Made by a program: the position numbers and the translations under genes. The notes beneath the pieces are model-generated. The model saw only the letters and a program-made list of their open reading frames with translations, searched no databases and was not told where the DNA came from. A stretch of DNA of 64,000 nt from JANQFV01 sp964468185 (GTDB lineage: Bacteria > Planctomycetota > Phycisphaerae > UBA1845 > Fen-1342), in assembly GCA_964468185.1 (NCBI GenBank), contig CAYXTR010000004.1, positions 124,001 through 188,000 of the forward strand, given 5' to 3'. Positions 16,408 to 24,941 of the stretch are shown here, piece after piece; positions within the stretch are counted from its first letter, which is position 1; every line of letters starts with the position of its first letter.

Positions 16408-19407
16408 CTATTCGTCCAGCAGCAGGGGGGCGTGTTTGAGCACCGCCGCATGCGAGATTTCACCATCCACGCGCACCTCGAGCGATTTGGATAGCCGCAC
16501 GTGCCGCAGATGCTCCGATTCGTGCCGGGCCGGCTGGCGGGCCAGCCACGCCCAGTCCACAAACCCGTCGTCCGAATGCGGATTCACCGATAGATAAGCG
16601 ATGCCGAACGAAGTCAGGTTCTGGAAGAAATGACTGCCCTGCGACGGCTCGACAATGAAGTCGTCCAGCGTGGTCTCGATGATGACTCGGGCAGCCGAGA
16701 TCTGCTCCCAGGTGACCGGAATGCCGAGTGTGCGATGCGACGAACCCCAACGGCCGGGTCCAATGAGGACGTACGGTCTGCCCTCCGCCATCAGGCGATC
16801 ATTCAACTCGCCAATCTCCACAGCCATCTCTGGTGTGTGCGTGGCGTCGAAGGCCTCCGGGCGTACGTAGATGACGTCCGTCAGGCCATGAATCAGGCCG
16901 TTACCGAGGGCGTGGGCGCTGTAGCTGAGCAGTTCCTCCCGGTCGAATTGCCCCAGTTCAATGTTCTCGTGTCCCACGCAGGTGCCACAGGGACGAATCT
17001 GAAGGACCGCAAACTCCCGCGGGTCCGCCTCCAGATTGGCGGCAAACTCGACCTCGACCGGCGTATTCATCCCCGCACGACCAATCTCCAGCAGACGACG
17101 CAGCAACGCCGCCAGCGGAAAAACATCCGACTTGAGAATGTGCGAAAACGTCACGACCCGCACACCCGGACGCAAGATCCCATCGTAGAACCGCTCATTG
17201 TCCGGCGACCAGACCGAGCCGAGCCAATTGAGCGTGCCGTGCTTCTCCGCGTCGTCCAGATCGAGGCGGACGATGCACTGATCATCATTGCGGTTCGGCA
17301 TGGCCTGCGTGTGCCGGACGTCGATCGCGTAGAACGACCGTTGCGATTGATTGAGAAAGGTATCGACATCAGCCAACTGCGGCAGCGCCTGCGGATACGT
17401 CGGGCAAAACCGCAAGGCCTGTCCACCGTCCACCACCATCTTGCCCAGCCCCAGCGCCACACTGGCCACCCCGTCCTCGGGCTTCATGGCGCCGAAGGGG
17501 TAGTAGTTGTACGAGCGCGCCACACCAGAGAAGTTCGGGTAGAAGAACTCCCCATGCTGCGCACCGACGATCGGCTGCAACACGACCGCCATCTTCTCCT
17601 CTTCAATGCGGTGCGGGGTGGCCTCCAGATAACGCCGACTGCTCATGTAGAACGTGGACGCATAGACGAGCTTGATGGCGTTCGCGAGTTGCGTCAGACG
17701 CACGCGCTCGTCCGCGTGGTTGTTCGGCAGCATGTGTGTGTCATACACACCCGCGAACGGATGAAACTGCGAGTCTTCCAACAGACTCGATGAGCGGACT
17801 GCCAGCGGCCGGCGGGTAATGGCCAGGAACGCGCGCAGGTTCTCGATTACCTTGGTCGGGAGGCGCGCCGTCAGGAAGGCCCCCGTCAGCCACGCGTCAT
17901 CTTCGGTGCACAACGCACTGTGTCGAAGGCGATTCTCGTCGAGGAATTGATCGAACACGTCCGTGCCGATCACGACCGAGGGCGGCACGCCGACACGAAT
18001 ACCGGGAAACTCGGCATCGAGGTTCTGTCCGGCCAGCAGCGCGTCCACAAACGCCAGGCCGCGCGCCTTGCCACCCATCGAGCCGCCGCCGATGCGGGCG
18101 AAGCCACTCCCGGCGTCAAACCGCTGGCGCGAGAAGTCCTCGACAATGCCACGCCGATTGCGCCCCAGGGCATCGCCAATGCCGCGAACCAGAAAACGCC
18201 GCAATTCCTCGAGACCCTTGAACTCGGACACACGCCGCGGGCGCATCTTGCGCGCCAGCGCAAACTCCGTGCGGGCCCGCAGCCAGTTGGAAAAATGGTT
18301 GCGGACGGCGTGAAACTCAATCGATTCCAGCGGCACGTCGTGCAAAACCCGCGCCATGGATTGCAGATCACCGGCCCGGGCCACCTCGCGCCCATCCGGC
18401 ATACGGAAGACAAAATCCCCAAACCCAAAATTGCCCAACATGAAATTGCGCAGATCTTCAAGCAGCGTTGCCGAACGCTTGTGCAGGAAGAACGCCCCGA
18501 TCGATGAAGCCAACTCCCGGTTGGCCAGATCCGACGATTGCAGCAACGTGGGAACATCCGGCAAATCGTCCTTGATCTCCCGAATGAACTCGATGCCGGC
18601 GTGCGGGTCCTGCTGGCCACCACGCGGGAATGAAACGTCTGATAGCACCCCAAAGAGCTGCTTACGAAAGCGCTGGTAATACGCACGCCCCTTCTCATAT
18701 GTGTCTGCGACCAGAATCTTCGGCCGCGCTCGCATCCGCATCCGTTTGTCCATGAGATTCAGACCCTCCGCCATGACGCGACGGGTCTGCTGGACCAGTT
18801 GTGTATACATCAGCGGCAGCAGCGAAGAGCGAAAACGCACGGAATCCTCAACCAGAATAATCACGCCGACATCGCCCACCCGGGTGTCATGCTCGGCGTT
18901 GCGCTCGTCTTCGAGTGCTTTGATAATGGCAAGGAACAGCTTGGTGTCGCCGTGCCAGACATAGACGGCGTCAACCCCCAGTTCTTCCTGCCGGTGCGTA
19001 ACCTGGGCCAGCTCCCATTCGCTGGAAATCAACAGCACAACCGGCAGGCCGGGATGAATGATCCGCACGGACTCGCTGAACTTCTGCAAGTCCATATCGC
19101 CGAGCCGCAGCATGGTGATTACCAGATCGAACTCGTGCTCCCGCAGGGCCGCCAGCGCCTCTTCGCCCGTGGAAACGCGCGTAATGCTGGGAGCATGCGT
19201 CAGACCGAGATCGACATACTCGGTGTAAATCAGATCGGTGAGCAGGCCGTCCTCTTCGAGAATGAATGAGTCGTAGGCGCTGGAAACGAGCAGCACCTCC
19301 TGAATGCGGTGCGGCATCAGGTTCGGAAAGCGGCCCAGCCGCCAGTCACGCTCCCGCACCACAGCGTCCCTCGGATGCGGGACCTCACTGTTGGCCTGCT
19401 CGATCAT
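16408..19407 (-). CDS. PEP/pyruvate dikinase-like protein with N-terminal pseudo-receivers
   Basis: 999 residues. Residues 35-170 and about 180-330 look like receiver folds. The first reads EFDLVITMLRLGDMD, with Met99 where the phosphorylated Asp should be and SSAYD in place of the acidic pair. The second starts VIILVEDSVRF. From about 430 comes the ATP-binding domain of pyruvate phosphate dikinase/PEP synthase: GGGSMGGKARGLAFVDALL, LAVRSSSLLEDS, VVLQPIVG and the ending REFAVLQIRP. A unique C-terminal stretch contains VLIGPGRWGSSHRTLG. The phosphohistidine swivel domain and PEP-binding TIM barrel of true PEP synthases are absent. The function is therefore unknown, possibly an ATP-dependent phosphotransferase with a signalling input. 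It stands alone between lptF and the BlaI unit. Confidence 0.75.
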   Translation of the reverse strand: MIEQANSEVPHPRDAVVRERDWRLGRFPNLMPHRIQEVLLVSSAYDSFILEEDGLLTDLIYTEYVDLGLTHAPSITRVSTGEEALAALREHEFDLVITMLRLGDMDLQKFSESVRIIHPGLPVVLLISSEWELAQVTHRQEELGVDAVYVWHGDTKLFLAIIKALEDERNAEHDTRVGDVGVIILVEDSVRFRSSLLPLMYTQLVQQTRRVMAEGLNLMDKRMRMRARPKILVADTYEKGRAYYQRFRKQLFGVLSDVSFPRGGQQDPHAGIEFIREIKDDLPDVPTLLQSSDLANRELASSIGAFFLHKRSATLLEDLRNFMLGNFGFGDFVFRMPDGREVARAGDLQSMARVLHDVPLESIEFHAVRNHFSNWLRARTEFALARKMRPRRVSEFKGLEELRRFLVRGIGDALGRNRRGIVEDFSRQRFDAGSGFARIGGGSMGGKARGLAFVDALLAGQNLDAEFPGIRVGVPPSVVIGTDVFDQFLDENRLRHSALCTEDDAWLTGAFLTARLPTKVIENLRAFLAITRRPLAVRSSSLLEDSQFHPFAGVYDTHMLPNNHADERVRLTQLANAIKLVYASTFYMSSRRYLEATPHRIEEEKMAVVLQPIVGAQHGEFFYPNFSGVARSYNYYPFGAMKPEDGVASVALGLGKMVVDGGQALRFCPTYPQALPQLADVDTFLNQSQRSFYAIDVRHTQAMPNRNDDQCIVRLDLDDAEKHGTLNWLGSVWSPDNERFYDGILRPGVRVVTFSHILKSDVFPLAALLRRLLEIGRAGMNTPVEVEFAANLEADPREFAVLQIRPCGTCVGHENIELGQFDREELLSYSAHALGNGLIHGLTDVIYVRPEAFDATHTPEMAVEIGELNDRLMAEGRPYVLIGPGRWGSSHRTLGIPVTWEQISAARVIIETTLDDFIVEPSQGSHFFQNLTSFGIAYLSVNPHSDDGFVDWAWLARQPARHESEHLRHVRLSKSLEVRVDGEISHAAVLKHAPLLLDE

Positions 19408-19566
19408 ACAACTCTCACTTGTGGGGCTTTCCGTCGCGTGTTGCGCATCCTCCGCGCGCGTTCGCTCCGTATTGTATCCGAAATGCGCTGGTGTCGTCGC
19501 CGTCAGGATGCGCCCCGGCGAGCACGCGGTGCCTGCCGTCGGGCAACGAAATTCGACAAATCAGAA

Positions 19567-19611
19567 TTGACGAACTACTATATACGTAGTAATCTTACTA
19601 TAGCTGTAGTA
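19567..19611 (+). promoter_or_regulatory. promoter with two BlaI-type operators
   Basis: A -35 TTGACG (19567-19572) is followed after 17 bases by a weak -10 TAATCT (19590-19595). Two inverted repeats overlap it: ACTAC-N7-GTAGT (19574-19590), filling the spacer, and TACTA-N6-TAGTA (19596-19611), just past the -10. The arms TACTA/TAGTA are the core found in BlaI/MecI operators (TACTAnnnnTAGTA-like). The blaI gene starts 15 bases on, with AGGAG at 19614-19618. The layout suggests autorepression by BlaI. Confidence 0.65.
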
Positions 19612-19626
19612 GCAGGAGCTGCATTC

Positions 19627-20052
19627 ATGCCGTCTTCAAACCTGCACATTACCGCTGCCGAGCTGGAGATTCTGAAAGTGCTCTGGCGGCTGAGGTCCGC
19701 CACCGTTCGCGAAGCTCTCGAGGCGATCGCTGAAACCACCGATTCCCCGCCGGCCTACACGACCGTCATGACCATGATGAAGCAGTTGGCCGAGAAGGGC
19801 GCCCTGCGCGTCGACCGAGATCGCCAGCCATATGTCTATACGCCCTCCGTCCGCCGGGAACAGGTGGTCGGCCAGCGCGTCCGACAGCTCCTGCAGAACG
19901 TCTTTGACGGACAGGCGGGTGACCTGGTGCTGCACCTCGTGGAGCAGGCCGACCTGTCGCCGGATGATCTGCGCCGGATCGAGGACAAGATCCGGCAGCG
20001 CGAGCGCGACGAGAAGCCGCGTCGCCAACGATCCCCACGCAACAAGGGGTAG
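19627..20052 (+). CDS. blaI: BlaI/MecI-family repressor
   Basis: 141 residues. The winged-helix DNA-binding domain shows ITAAELEILKVLWRLRSATV, PAYTTVMTMMKQLAEKGAL and RDRQPYVYTPSVRR. A C-terminal dimerisation helix pair follows, and the tail is basic. The start at 19627 is set by AGGAG at 8-base spacing and by homology to family N-termini; the open frame extends upstream but crosses the promoter. It is two bases from the downstream M56 gene, so the two form an operon repressed through the operators at 19574-19611. The family is inactivated by cleavage from the cognate M56 protease. Confidence 0.92.
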   Translation: MPSSNLHITAAELEILKVLWRLRSATVREALEAIAETTDSPPAYTTVMTMMKQLAEKGALRVDRDRQPYVYTPSVRREQVVGQRVRQLLQNVFDGQAGDLVLHLVEQADLSPDDLRRIEDKIRQRERDEKPRRQRSPRNKG

Positions 20053-20054
20053 GG

Positions 20055-21890
20055 ATGAGCACGCTCTTCGCAATCAACCCGGCTGGTTGGGCCGACCTGA
20101 TTCTGACCTGGCTGGGGCACGCCGTGGTGAGCGGTACGCTGCTGGCGCTCGTGACTGGCGCCCTCGTGCGCGTTCTGCGCCGCTGGTTGACGCCCGCACT
20201 GCGGTGCCTGCTGTGGCTGGTCGTGCTACTCAAGTTTCTCGTGCCACTCGGACCGCCCTGCCCCCTCTCACTGGCAAGCCTGTATGCGCAGCTTACCGCC
20301 GTATCGCCGACGGCGCTACCGATCCCGGAAACGTGGTTCGGTAGAGCGGATGCGAGCACCGCCGACAATCAAATCGTCGCCGGTCGAGAGCGTTCGGCGA
20401 CGCCACGCCCGCAAGCTGACTGGGTCGTGTTGCTGACCGCAATCTACCTGGCCGGTGTGGCTTGTGTCGGCGTTGGTCAATGGCGTCATTACAAGGCCGT
20501 GCGGCGCTGGTACGACAAACTGCCGACCGCCGATCCGGCCACGCGTAACCTGGTAAGGCGCGTTTGCGAACGGCTGGGTGTCACCCGCGTTCCGCAGATC
20601 AGGGTGAGCACTGAGCGGCGTGCCCCCCTGGTGATCGGCTTCCGGCGCCCGCTGCTCGTTCTATCTCATGTCCATTTGAAACGGCCGGACGATCTGGAGA
20701 CTGTGATCGTACACGAGGTCATGCACCTGCGAAGGAGTGACCTGATCGTACGCGCGCTGCAGTGTCTGGCCGGCGTCTTGTTGTTTTTCTGGCCGGTGAT
20801 TGCCTGGGTGAATCGGCAGCTTGATCAGGCACGCGAGCAGGCCTGTGACGAATGGGCCCTTCGTCACGGCAAGCTCTCACCCTGCGAGTATGCCCGTTGT
20901 CTGCTGGAAGTCGCGCAGCCACCCGGAATGACGCCGGCGGGTTTCCGCCCAGCCTGTATGGGCGCCAGTGCAAGAAGTCTCGAAAGGAGAATTGACGTGA
21001 TACTCGCTACATCAACTACGCTTTCCCGTGAACCGCTCCGTGCCGGCGTGATGGCCGCGTTTGTCTTGGTCTGGGGTTTGGTGGCGCTTTCTGGTGGTGT
21101 CAGCCCCGCCGTGGCGGCGTCGCCGGACGACGCGAAGTACCAGCCCACCGAGAAGTCGATGCGTGAGCACGCCCAGCAAGTCTACGCGCAGGTCAATGCG
21201 TACTCCGCCGGCGACCTCAACGGCAACGGCCAGGTCGAGAAGGAGGAATGCTGGACGTTTATCACTGCCGTGGCACTGGACATGCCGCAGACCATCCTGC
21301 GGGAGTTCCCGGAAGCAGACCACGACGCCAATGGCAGTCTCGGGGTCCTGGAAGCCTACGAGTACTTCCGCGGCGATTACGACCTGGAGAAGCTCCACGT
21401 CCAGATTAAGCAAGAAATCGAGCAGATGAAGCAGGCCGGCGACGAGAAGTGCGAGGATGACCTGAAGAAGGAAATCGCCGCCCGCGATTTCGCAGCTTGG
21501 CACGTGATCCTCTCTCGCCGCTCGCAGGTGATCGCGCTCGTGAAGACGCCGCCCACGCCCGAGGCAGTTCGCCGCGTCCAGGAGCAGATCAACGAGCAAG
21601 AGCTCAAGCAGGCCAGCTCCAGCTATGAAGAGAAAGCTAGAGGGGTGCTCATTCAGATCTCGGAAGCGATTGGTGAGGTGACTGCGCTGCGCGCCAAGGC
21701 GCAGGAAGTAGGTGGCGAAAAGGCGCAGAAGCTCGAGCAGAAGGCTGCGGACATCGAGCAGAAGATCGCGGCGCACAAGGAGTACTTCGTCCAGTACCTG
21801 ACGGAACTGGCCGCCAAACTCGATCAGGCCGGTGAAGCCGACCAGGCCGCACAGGTGCGCCGCACGATCACAGACTTCGAAGCGCTGTAG
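20055..21890 (+). CDS. BlaR1-type M56 metalloprotease with EF-hand and coiled-coil C-terminus
   Basis: 611 residues. The membrane part has helices near 10-40, 45-65, 125-145 and 235-255, with the zinc site VIVHEVMHLRRSD (His220, Glu221, His224) and EQACDEWAL, as in M56 proteases. A further helix lies at about 330-350. The C-terminal half does not resemble the penicillin-binding sensor of BlaR1. It carries two EF-hand loops, DLNGNGQVEKEE (about 386-397) and DHDANGSLGVLE (about 421-432), then a long charged coiled coil (about 450-600) with EEKARG and KAQKLEQKAADIEQKI. In the model family it senses a signal and removes BlaI; the calcium-binding sensor is inference. A strong terminator follows. 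Confidence 0.85.
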   Translation: MSTLFAINPAGWADLILTWLGHAVVSGTLLALVTGALVRVLRRWLTPALRCLLWLVVLLKFLVPLGPPCPLSLASLYAQLTAVSPTALPIPETWFGRADASTADNQIVAGRERSATPRPQADWVVLLTAIYLAGVACVGVGQWRHYKAVRRWYDKLPTADPATRNLVRRVCERLGVTRVPQIRVSTERRAPLVIGFRRPLLVLSHVHLKRPDDLETVIVHEVMHLRRSDLIVRALQCLAGVLLFFWPVIAWVNRQLDQAREQACDEWALRHGKLSPCEYARCLLEVAQPPGMTPAGFRPACMGASARSLERRIDVILATSTTLSREPLRAGVMAAFVLVWGLVALSGGVSPAVAASPDDAKYQPTEKSMREHAQQVYAQVNAYSAGDLNGNGQVEKEECWTFITAVALDMPQTILREFPEADHDANGSLGVLEAYEYFRGDYDLEKLHVQIKQEIEQMKQAGDEKCEDDLKKEIAARDFAAWHVILSRRSQVIALVKTPPTPEAVRRVQEQINEQELKQASSSYEEKARGVLIQISEAIGEVTALRAKAQEVGGEKAQKLEQKAADIEQKIAAHKEYFVQYLTELAAKLDQAGEADQAAQVRRTITDFEAL

Positions 21891-21936
21891 GCTGGCCGAC
21901 GCCGGCCTCGTGCTCACTCGAACCCCCCAGCGCCGC

Positions 21937-21975
21937 GGGCGGTGCGGCAACCTGCGTTTCCGCACCGCCCTTTTT
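21937..21975 (+). terminator. rho-independent terminator after blaI-M56 operon
   Basis: A perfect 11-bp stem, GGGCGGTGCGG (21937-21947) pairing with CCGCACCGCCC (21960-21970), has a 12-base loop and five T. It lies 47 bases after the M56 stop. Confidence 0.9.
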
Positions 21976-22035
21976 CACGAACTGTCCTTCCGCGTCGTCG
22001 CGCCCTTGCACGCCATGCCCGGCATACATATGAAA

Positions 22036-22067
22036 CGCGGCCGCATGCCCTGAGGCACGCGACCGCG
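22036..22067 (-). terminator. putative gdhA terminator hairpin
   Basis: Arms 22036-22049 and 22054-22067 pair at 12 of 14 positions around a CTGA loop. In gdhA orientation the hairpin starts 39 bases after the stop, followed by only three T. The weak U-tract makes termination less certain. Confidence 0.45.
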
Positions 22068-22105
22068 CCGAATTCAGTCAATCATGATCTGGACGCTGTC
22101 GTCGC

Positions 22106-23473
22106 TTACACGACACCCTGATCCATCATCGCATGGGCCACCTTCAGGAAGCCGGCGATGTTCGCACCATTCACGTAGTTGCCGGGCGTGCCATACTCTT
22201 CGGCCGTGCGGCGGCAGTTCTCGTGGATGTTGATCATGATGTTGTGCAGCTTGCCGTCGACCTCTTCACGCGACCAGCCCACCCGCACCGAGTTCTGGCT
22301 CATTTCCAGACCCGAGACCGCGACGCCACCCGCATTGGCGGCCTTGCCGGGGCCGTACAGGATCTTGCTCTCGAGGAAGACGTTAACGCCGTCCGGCGTG
22401 GTCGGCATGTTCGCACCCTCGGAGACGCAGTAGCAGCCATTCTTGACGAGATTATTGGCGTCGTTGACGTTGATCTCGTTCTGGGTGGCCGACGGCAGGG
22501 CAACGTCACACTTGACGTTCCACAGCTCGTTATGGTCGGCTTTCGGATCGGTTTCCGTATACTGGGCCTTCGGATACTTATCCTTGTATTCCTTGATCCG
22601 GCCACGCTTGACGTTCTTCAGCTCCATCACGAACGCCAGCTTCTCGCGCGTAATGCCTTCTTCGTCGACGATGAAGCCGCTCGAGTCGGAGAACGTCAGC
22701 GGCACGCCGCCGAGATCCAGGACCTTCTCCGTCGCATACTGGGCCACGTTACCCGAACCGGAAACGACGCAGCGCTTGCCCTTGAGGCTTTCGCCGCGGG
22801 TCTTCAGCATTTCTTCCGCGAAGTAGACTTCGCCGTAGCCGGTGGCTTCCGGACGAATGAGCGAGCCGCCCCAATTGAGGCCCTTGCCGGTCAGAACGCC
22901 GACGAACTCGCGGGTGAGCTTCTTCCACTGGCCGAACATGAAGCCGATCTCGCGGCCCCCGACGCCGATATCACCGGCGGGAACGTCGATGTTGTGGCCG
23001 ATATGGCGGTAGAGCTCGGACATGAACGACTGGCAGAAACGCATGACTTCCATGTCGCTCTTACCCTTCGGATCGAAGTCCGACCCACCCTTGCCGCCAC
23101 CCATCGGAAGGGTGGTCAGGGCGTTCTTGAAGATCTGCTCGAAACCAAGGAACTTGATGATGCCGAGGTTGACCGACGGGTGGAAACGCAAACCGCCCTT
23201 GTAGGGGCCGATGGCGGAGTTGAACTCGACGCGCATGCCGCGATTGACCTGGACATCGCCCTGATCGTCAACCCAGGGCACCCGGAACATGATGACCCGC
23301 TCGGGCTCGATAATCCGCTCGAGAACCTTGGCCTTGCGCAGCTCGGGGTGCTTATCGAGCACCGGCATCAACGACTCGACAACCTCTTCGACCGCCTGGT
23401 GGAACTCCTTCTGCTCCGGGTTCTTGGCGATCACATCCTGCATGAAGCTCTGTACCGCACTCGACATGTGCAT
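22106..23473 (-). CDS. gdhA: NADP-type glutamate dehydrogenase
   Basis: 455 residues, as expected for hexameric bacterial GDH. It makes glutamate from 2-oxoglutarate, ammonia and NAD(P)H. It carries YKGGLRFHPSVN, the catalytic Lys in LPMGGGKGGSDFDPKGKSD, VPAGDIGVGGREIGFMFGQ, the Rossmann motif VSGSGNVAQYA, and the C-terminal block SEGANMPTTPDG and KAANAGGVAVSGLEMSQN. There are two possible starts (Met1 or Met3). The gene stands alone with its own hairpin downstream. NADP preference is inferred from the family, not read from a specific residue. Confidence 0.95.
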   Translation of the reverse strand: MHMSSAVQSFMQDVIAKNPEQKEFHQAVEEVVESLMPVLDKHPELRKAKVLERIIEPERVIMFRVPWVDDQGDVQVNRGMRVEFNSAIGPYKGGLRFHPSVNLGIIKFLGFEQIFKNALTTLPMGGGKGGSDFDPKGKSDMEVMRFCQSFMSELYRHIGHNIDVPAGDIGVGGREIGFMFGQWKKLTREFVGVLTGKGLNWGGSLIRPEATGYGEVYFAEEMLKTRGESLKGKRCVVSGSGNVAQYATEKVLDLGGVPLTFSDSSGFIVDEEGITREKLAFVMELKNVKRGRIKEYKDKYPKAQYTETDPKADHNELWNVKCDVALPSATQNEINVNDANNLVKNGCYCVSEGANMPTTPDGVNVFLESKILYGPGKAANAGGVAVSGLEMSQNSVRVGWSREEVDGKLHNIMINIHENCRRTAEEYGTPGNYVNGANIAGFLKVAHAMMDQGVV

Positions 23474-23913
23474 CTCCGTTCACGTGACAACCCAGCCGGC
23501 GGCAGCACCCCTCCAGGGTGTGTCGAGCGGCTCCAAAAACAATGGGCGCAGCATCCGGGCCACACCCGACGCCGGCGACGCACCGGCGTGGTCTCCCTGA
23601 AAAAGCTTGTTCGGAATGGTCAAATGACCACGGTCAGGCATGCTCATATCAAACCGGTACCCGCGGCCTAATCCGTCGGGTCAAAGAGCCACCAACGCCG
23701 CGGCCGGTGACCTCCGGCATGAGTCGGCACCCGGGCTGCTGAACCCGCCGTGCCAGCTTGCCACGGTGCAACCACTTCCCTTACCCGTCGCATCATGGCA
23801 AGAGAAGCATTGTGCCACACTGGCGCTTCGTTTTCAACCCATCGACCGGTCCCTTCTCGCGGAATTCACCGGTTGGTTGCGGAAACCCGCCATCCGCCCC
23901 CTGCCCACTTCCA
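23474..23913. other. intergenic, no gene seen
   Basis: Contains the upstream region of gdhA on the left and of the DtxR-type gene on the right. Open frames here have no recognisable protein and poor codon structure. No tRNA or riboswitch fold was recognised. Confidence 0.5.
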
Positions 23914-23942
23914 CCGACAGGTGCACCACGAACGGGTATAAT
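23914..23942 (+). promoter_or_regulatory. sigma70-type promoter for DtxR/ferritin pair, leaderless
   Basis: -35 CCGACA (23914-23919), 17-base spacer, -10 TATAAT (23937-23942). The expected start of transcription falls at about 23949-23950, which is the A of the ATG, so the message would have no leader. No ribosome site precedes that ATG, consistent with this. Confidence 0.65.
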
Positions 23943-23949
23943 CGAGTTG

Positions 23950-24519
23950 ATGAGCACGCCCGGCGACACCGACGTAACTCTGGATATCTGGAAGGAATTC
24001 GACCAGAACGTCATCACGCACAGCGCCGCTCACCACCTGATGGCGATCGACGACCTGGTCAGCCGCTTGGGGTACGCGCGCGTCTCGGACGTGGCCCGCC
24101 TGCTGAACATCACACGCGGCAGCGTCTCACTCTCCGTCCGTCCCCTCAAGAAGGCCGGCCTCGTCGAACAGGACGAGAATCGCCACCTGCGACTCTCCGA
24201 GCGCGGTCAGACCCTGGTAGCGGCCATCAAGACCAAACGACACCTCATGCAGCGGCTGTTGGCAGAGGTACTCGGCGTGGAAAGCGAGCAGGCCGAGATC
24301 GACGCGTGCAAGCTGGAGCACCTCGTCAGCAACCAGACCGCTCGCCGCCTGCTTTCCTTCCTCCGTTTTCTCGATTCCGAGCCCGGCCTCGGCGGGCGGT
24401 TCGTGGATGCCTGGCGCGCGTTCGATCAGGATTGTACCCCAAACGGCTGCTCCGTTTGCCACACGCAGTGCCTGGCGCAGAATGTCGGCGACCGAAAGGA
24501 AGAGGAGAATCCGCAGTGA
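23950..24519 (+). CDS. DtxR/MntR-family metal-dependent regulator
   Basis: 189 residues. The N-terminal winged helix has HHLMAIDDLVSRLGYARVSDVARLLNITRGSVSLSVRPLKKAGLV followed by LRLSERG. The dimerisation/metal region has LAEVLGVESEQAEIDACKLEHLVS, equivalent to the conserved D-A-C-x-x-E-H of DtxR. The C-terminal tail has CTPNGCSVCHTQC, a four-Cys segment that may bind metal or a cluster. The SH3-like third domain is absent. The ATG at 23950 coincides with the predicted transcription start. Its stop overlaps the ferritin-like gene start (GTGA), so the likely job is metal-responsive control of iron storage. Confidence 0.85.
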   Translation: MSTPGDTDVTLDIWKEFDQNVITHSAAHHLMAIDDLVSRLGYARVSDVARLLNITRGSVSLSVRPLKKAGLVEQDENRHLRLSERGQTLVAAIKTKRHLMQRLLAEVLGVESEQAEIDACKLEHLVSNQTARRLLSFLRFLDSEPGLGGRFVDAWRAFDQDCTPNGCSVCHTQCLAQNVGDRKEEENPQ

Positions 24520-24941
24520 CCAATCTGTCCCAGGAGGAAGTGATTCAGGAGCTGAATCGGCTGTTTGCCGAGGAGGCCGAGGCGGTCCTGCGGTACATGC
24601 ACCTCTCCAACGCGGTGCGCGGCACCGACCACTTGGTCGTCGGCCCGGTACTGAAGCACGCCCTGCAACAGACCATGGAGCACGCCGAGGTGATCGCCCG
24701 CAAGATCCGCACGCTGGGGGCCGTGCCCAAGCTGGACCTGAGCATCTCCCTGGAGCCTCAATCCGTCGACGGCCGCGAGGCGCTCGAAATGGCCTTGACG
24801 TTCGAGGAGGCGGCCCTGGACGCCTATCAGGACGCCCTGCGCCGGATCGAAGGCGATATCCCACTCGAAGAGTTCATCCGCGAGCAAATCGTCGTCGAGT
24901 CTGAGCACGTCGCCGAACTGAAGCAGCTACTTGTCGAATGA
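24516..24941 (+). CDS. bacterioferritin-like diiron protein
   Basis: 141 residues, a four-helix ferritin-like protein. Diiron ligands can be read as Glu in LFAEEAEAVLRYMHL, E-x-x-H in QTMEHAEVIARKI, Glu in LTFEEAALDAYQDAL, and E-x-x-H in VVESEHVAELK. It is the length of bacterioferritin without its last helix. The GTG start overlaps the regulator stop by four bases and has AGAGGAGAA (24501-24509) upstream. It probably stores iron or protects against it, under the DtxR-type protein before it. The 3' end overlaps the convergent membrane protein gene by 15 bases. Confidence 0.85.
   Translation: MTNLSQEEVIQELNRLFAEEAEAVLRYMHLSNAVRGTDHLVVGPVLKHALQQTMEHAEVIARKIRTLGAVPKLDLSISLEPQSVDGREALEMALTFEEAALDAYQDALRRIEGDIPLEEFIREQIVVESEHVAELKQLLVE

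Noticed and set aside
23640..24515. Upstream in-frame extension of the ferritin-like gene
   Set aside because: The sequence before GTG 24516 overlaps the DtxR gene in another frame, is not ferritin-like, and a good ribosome site precedes the GTG.
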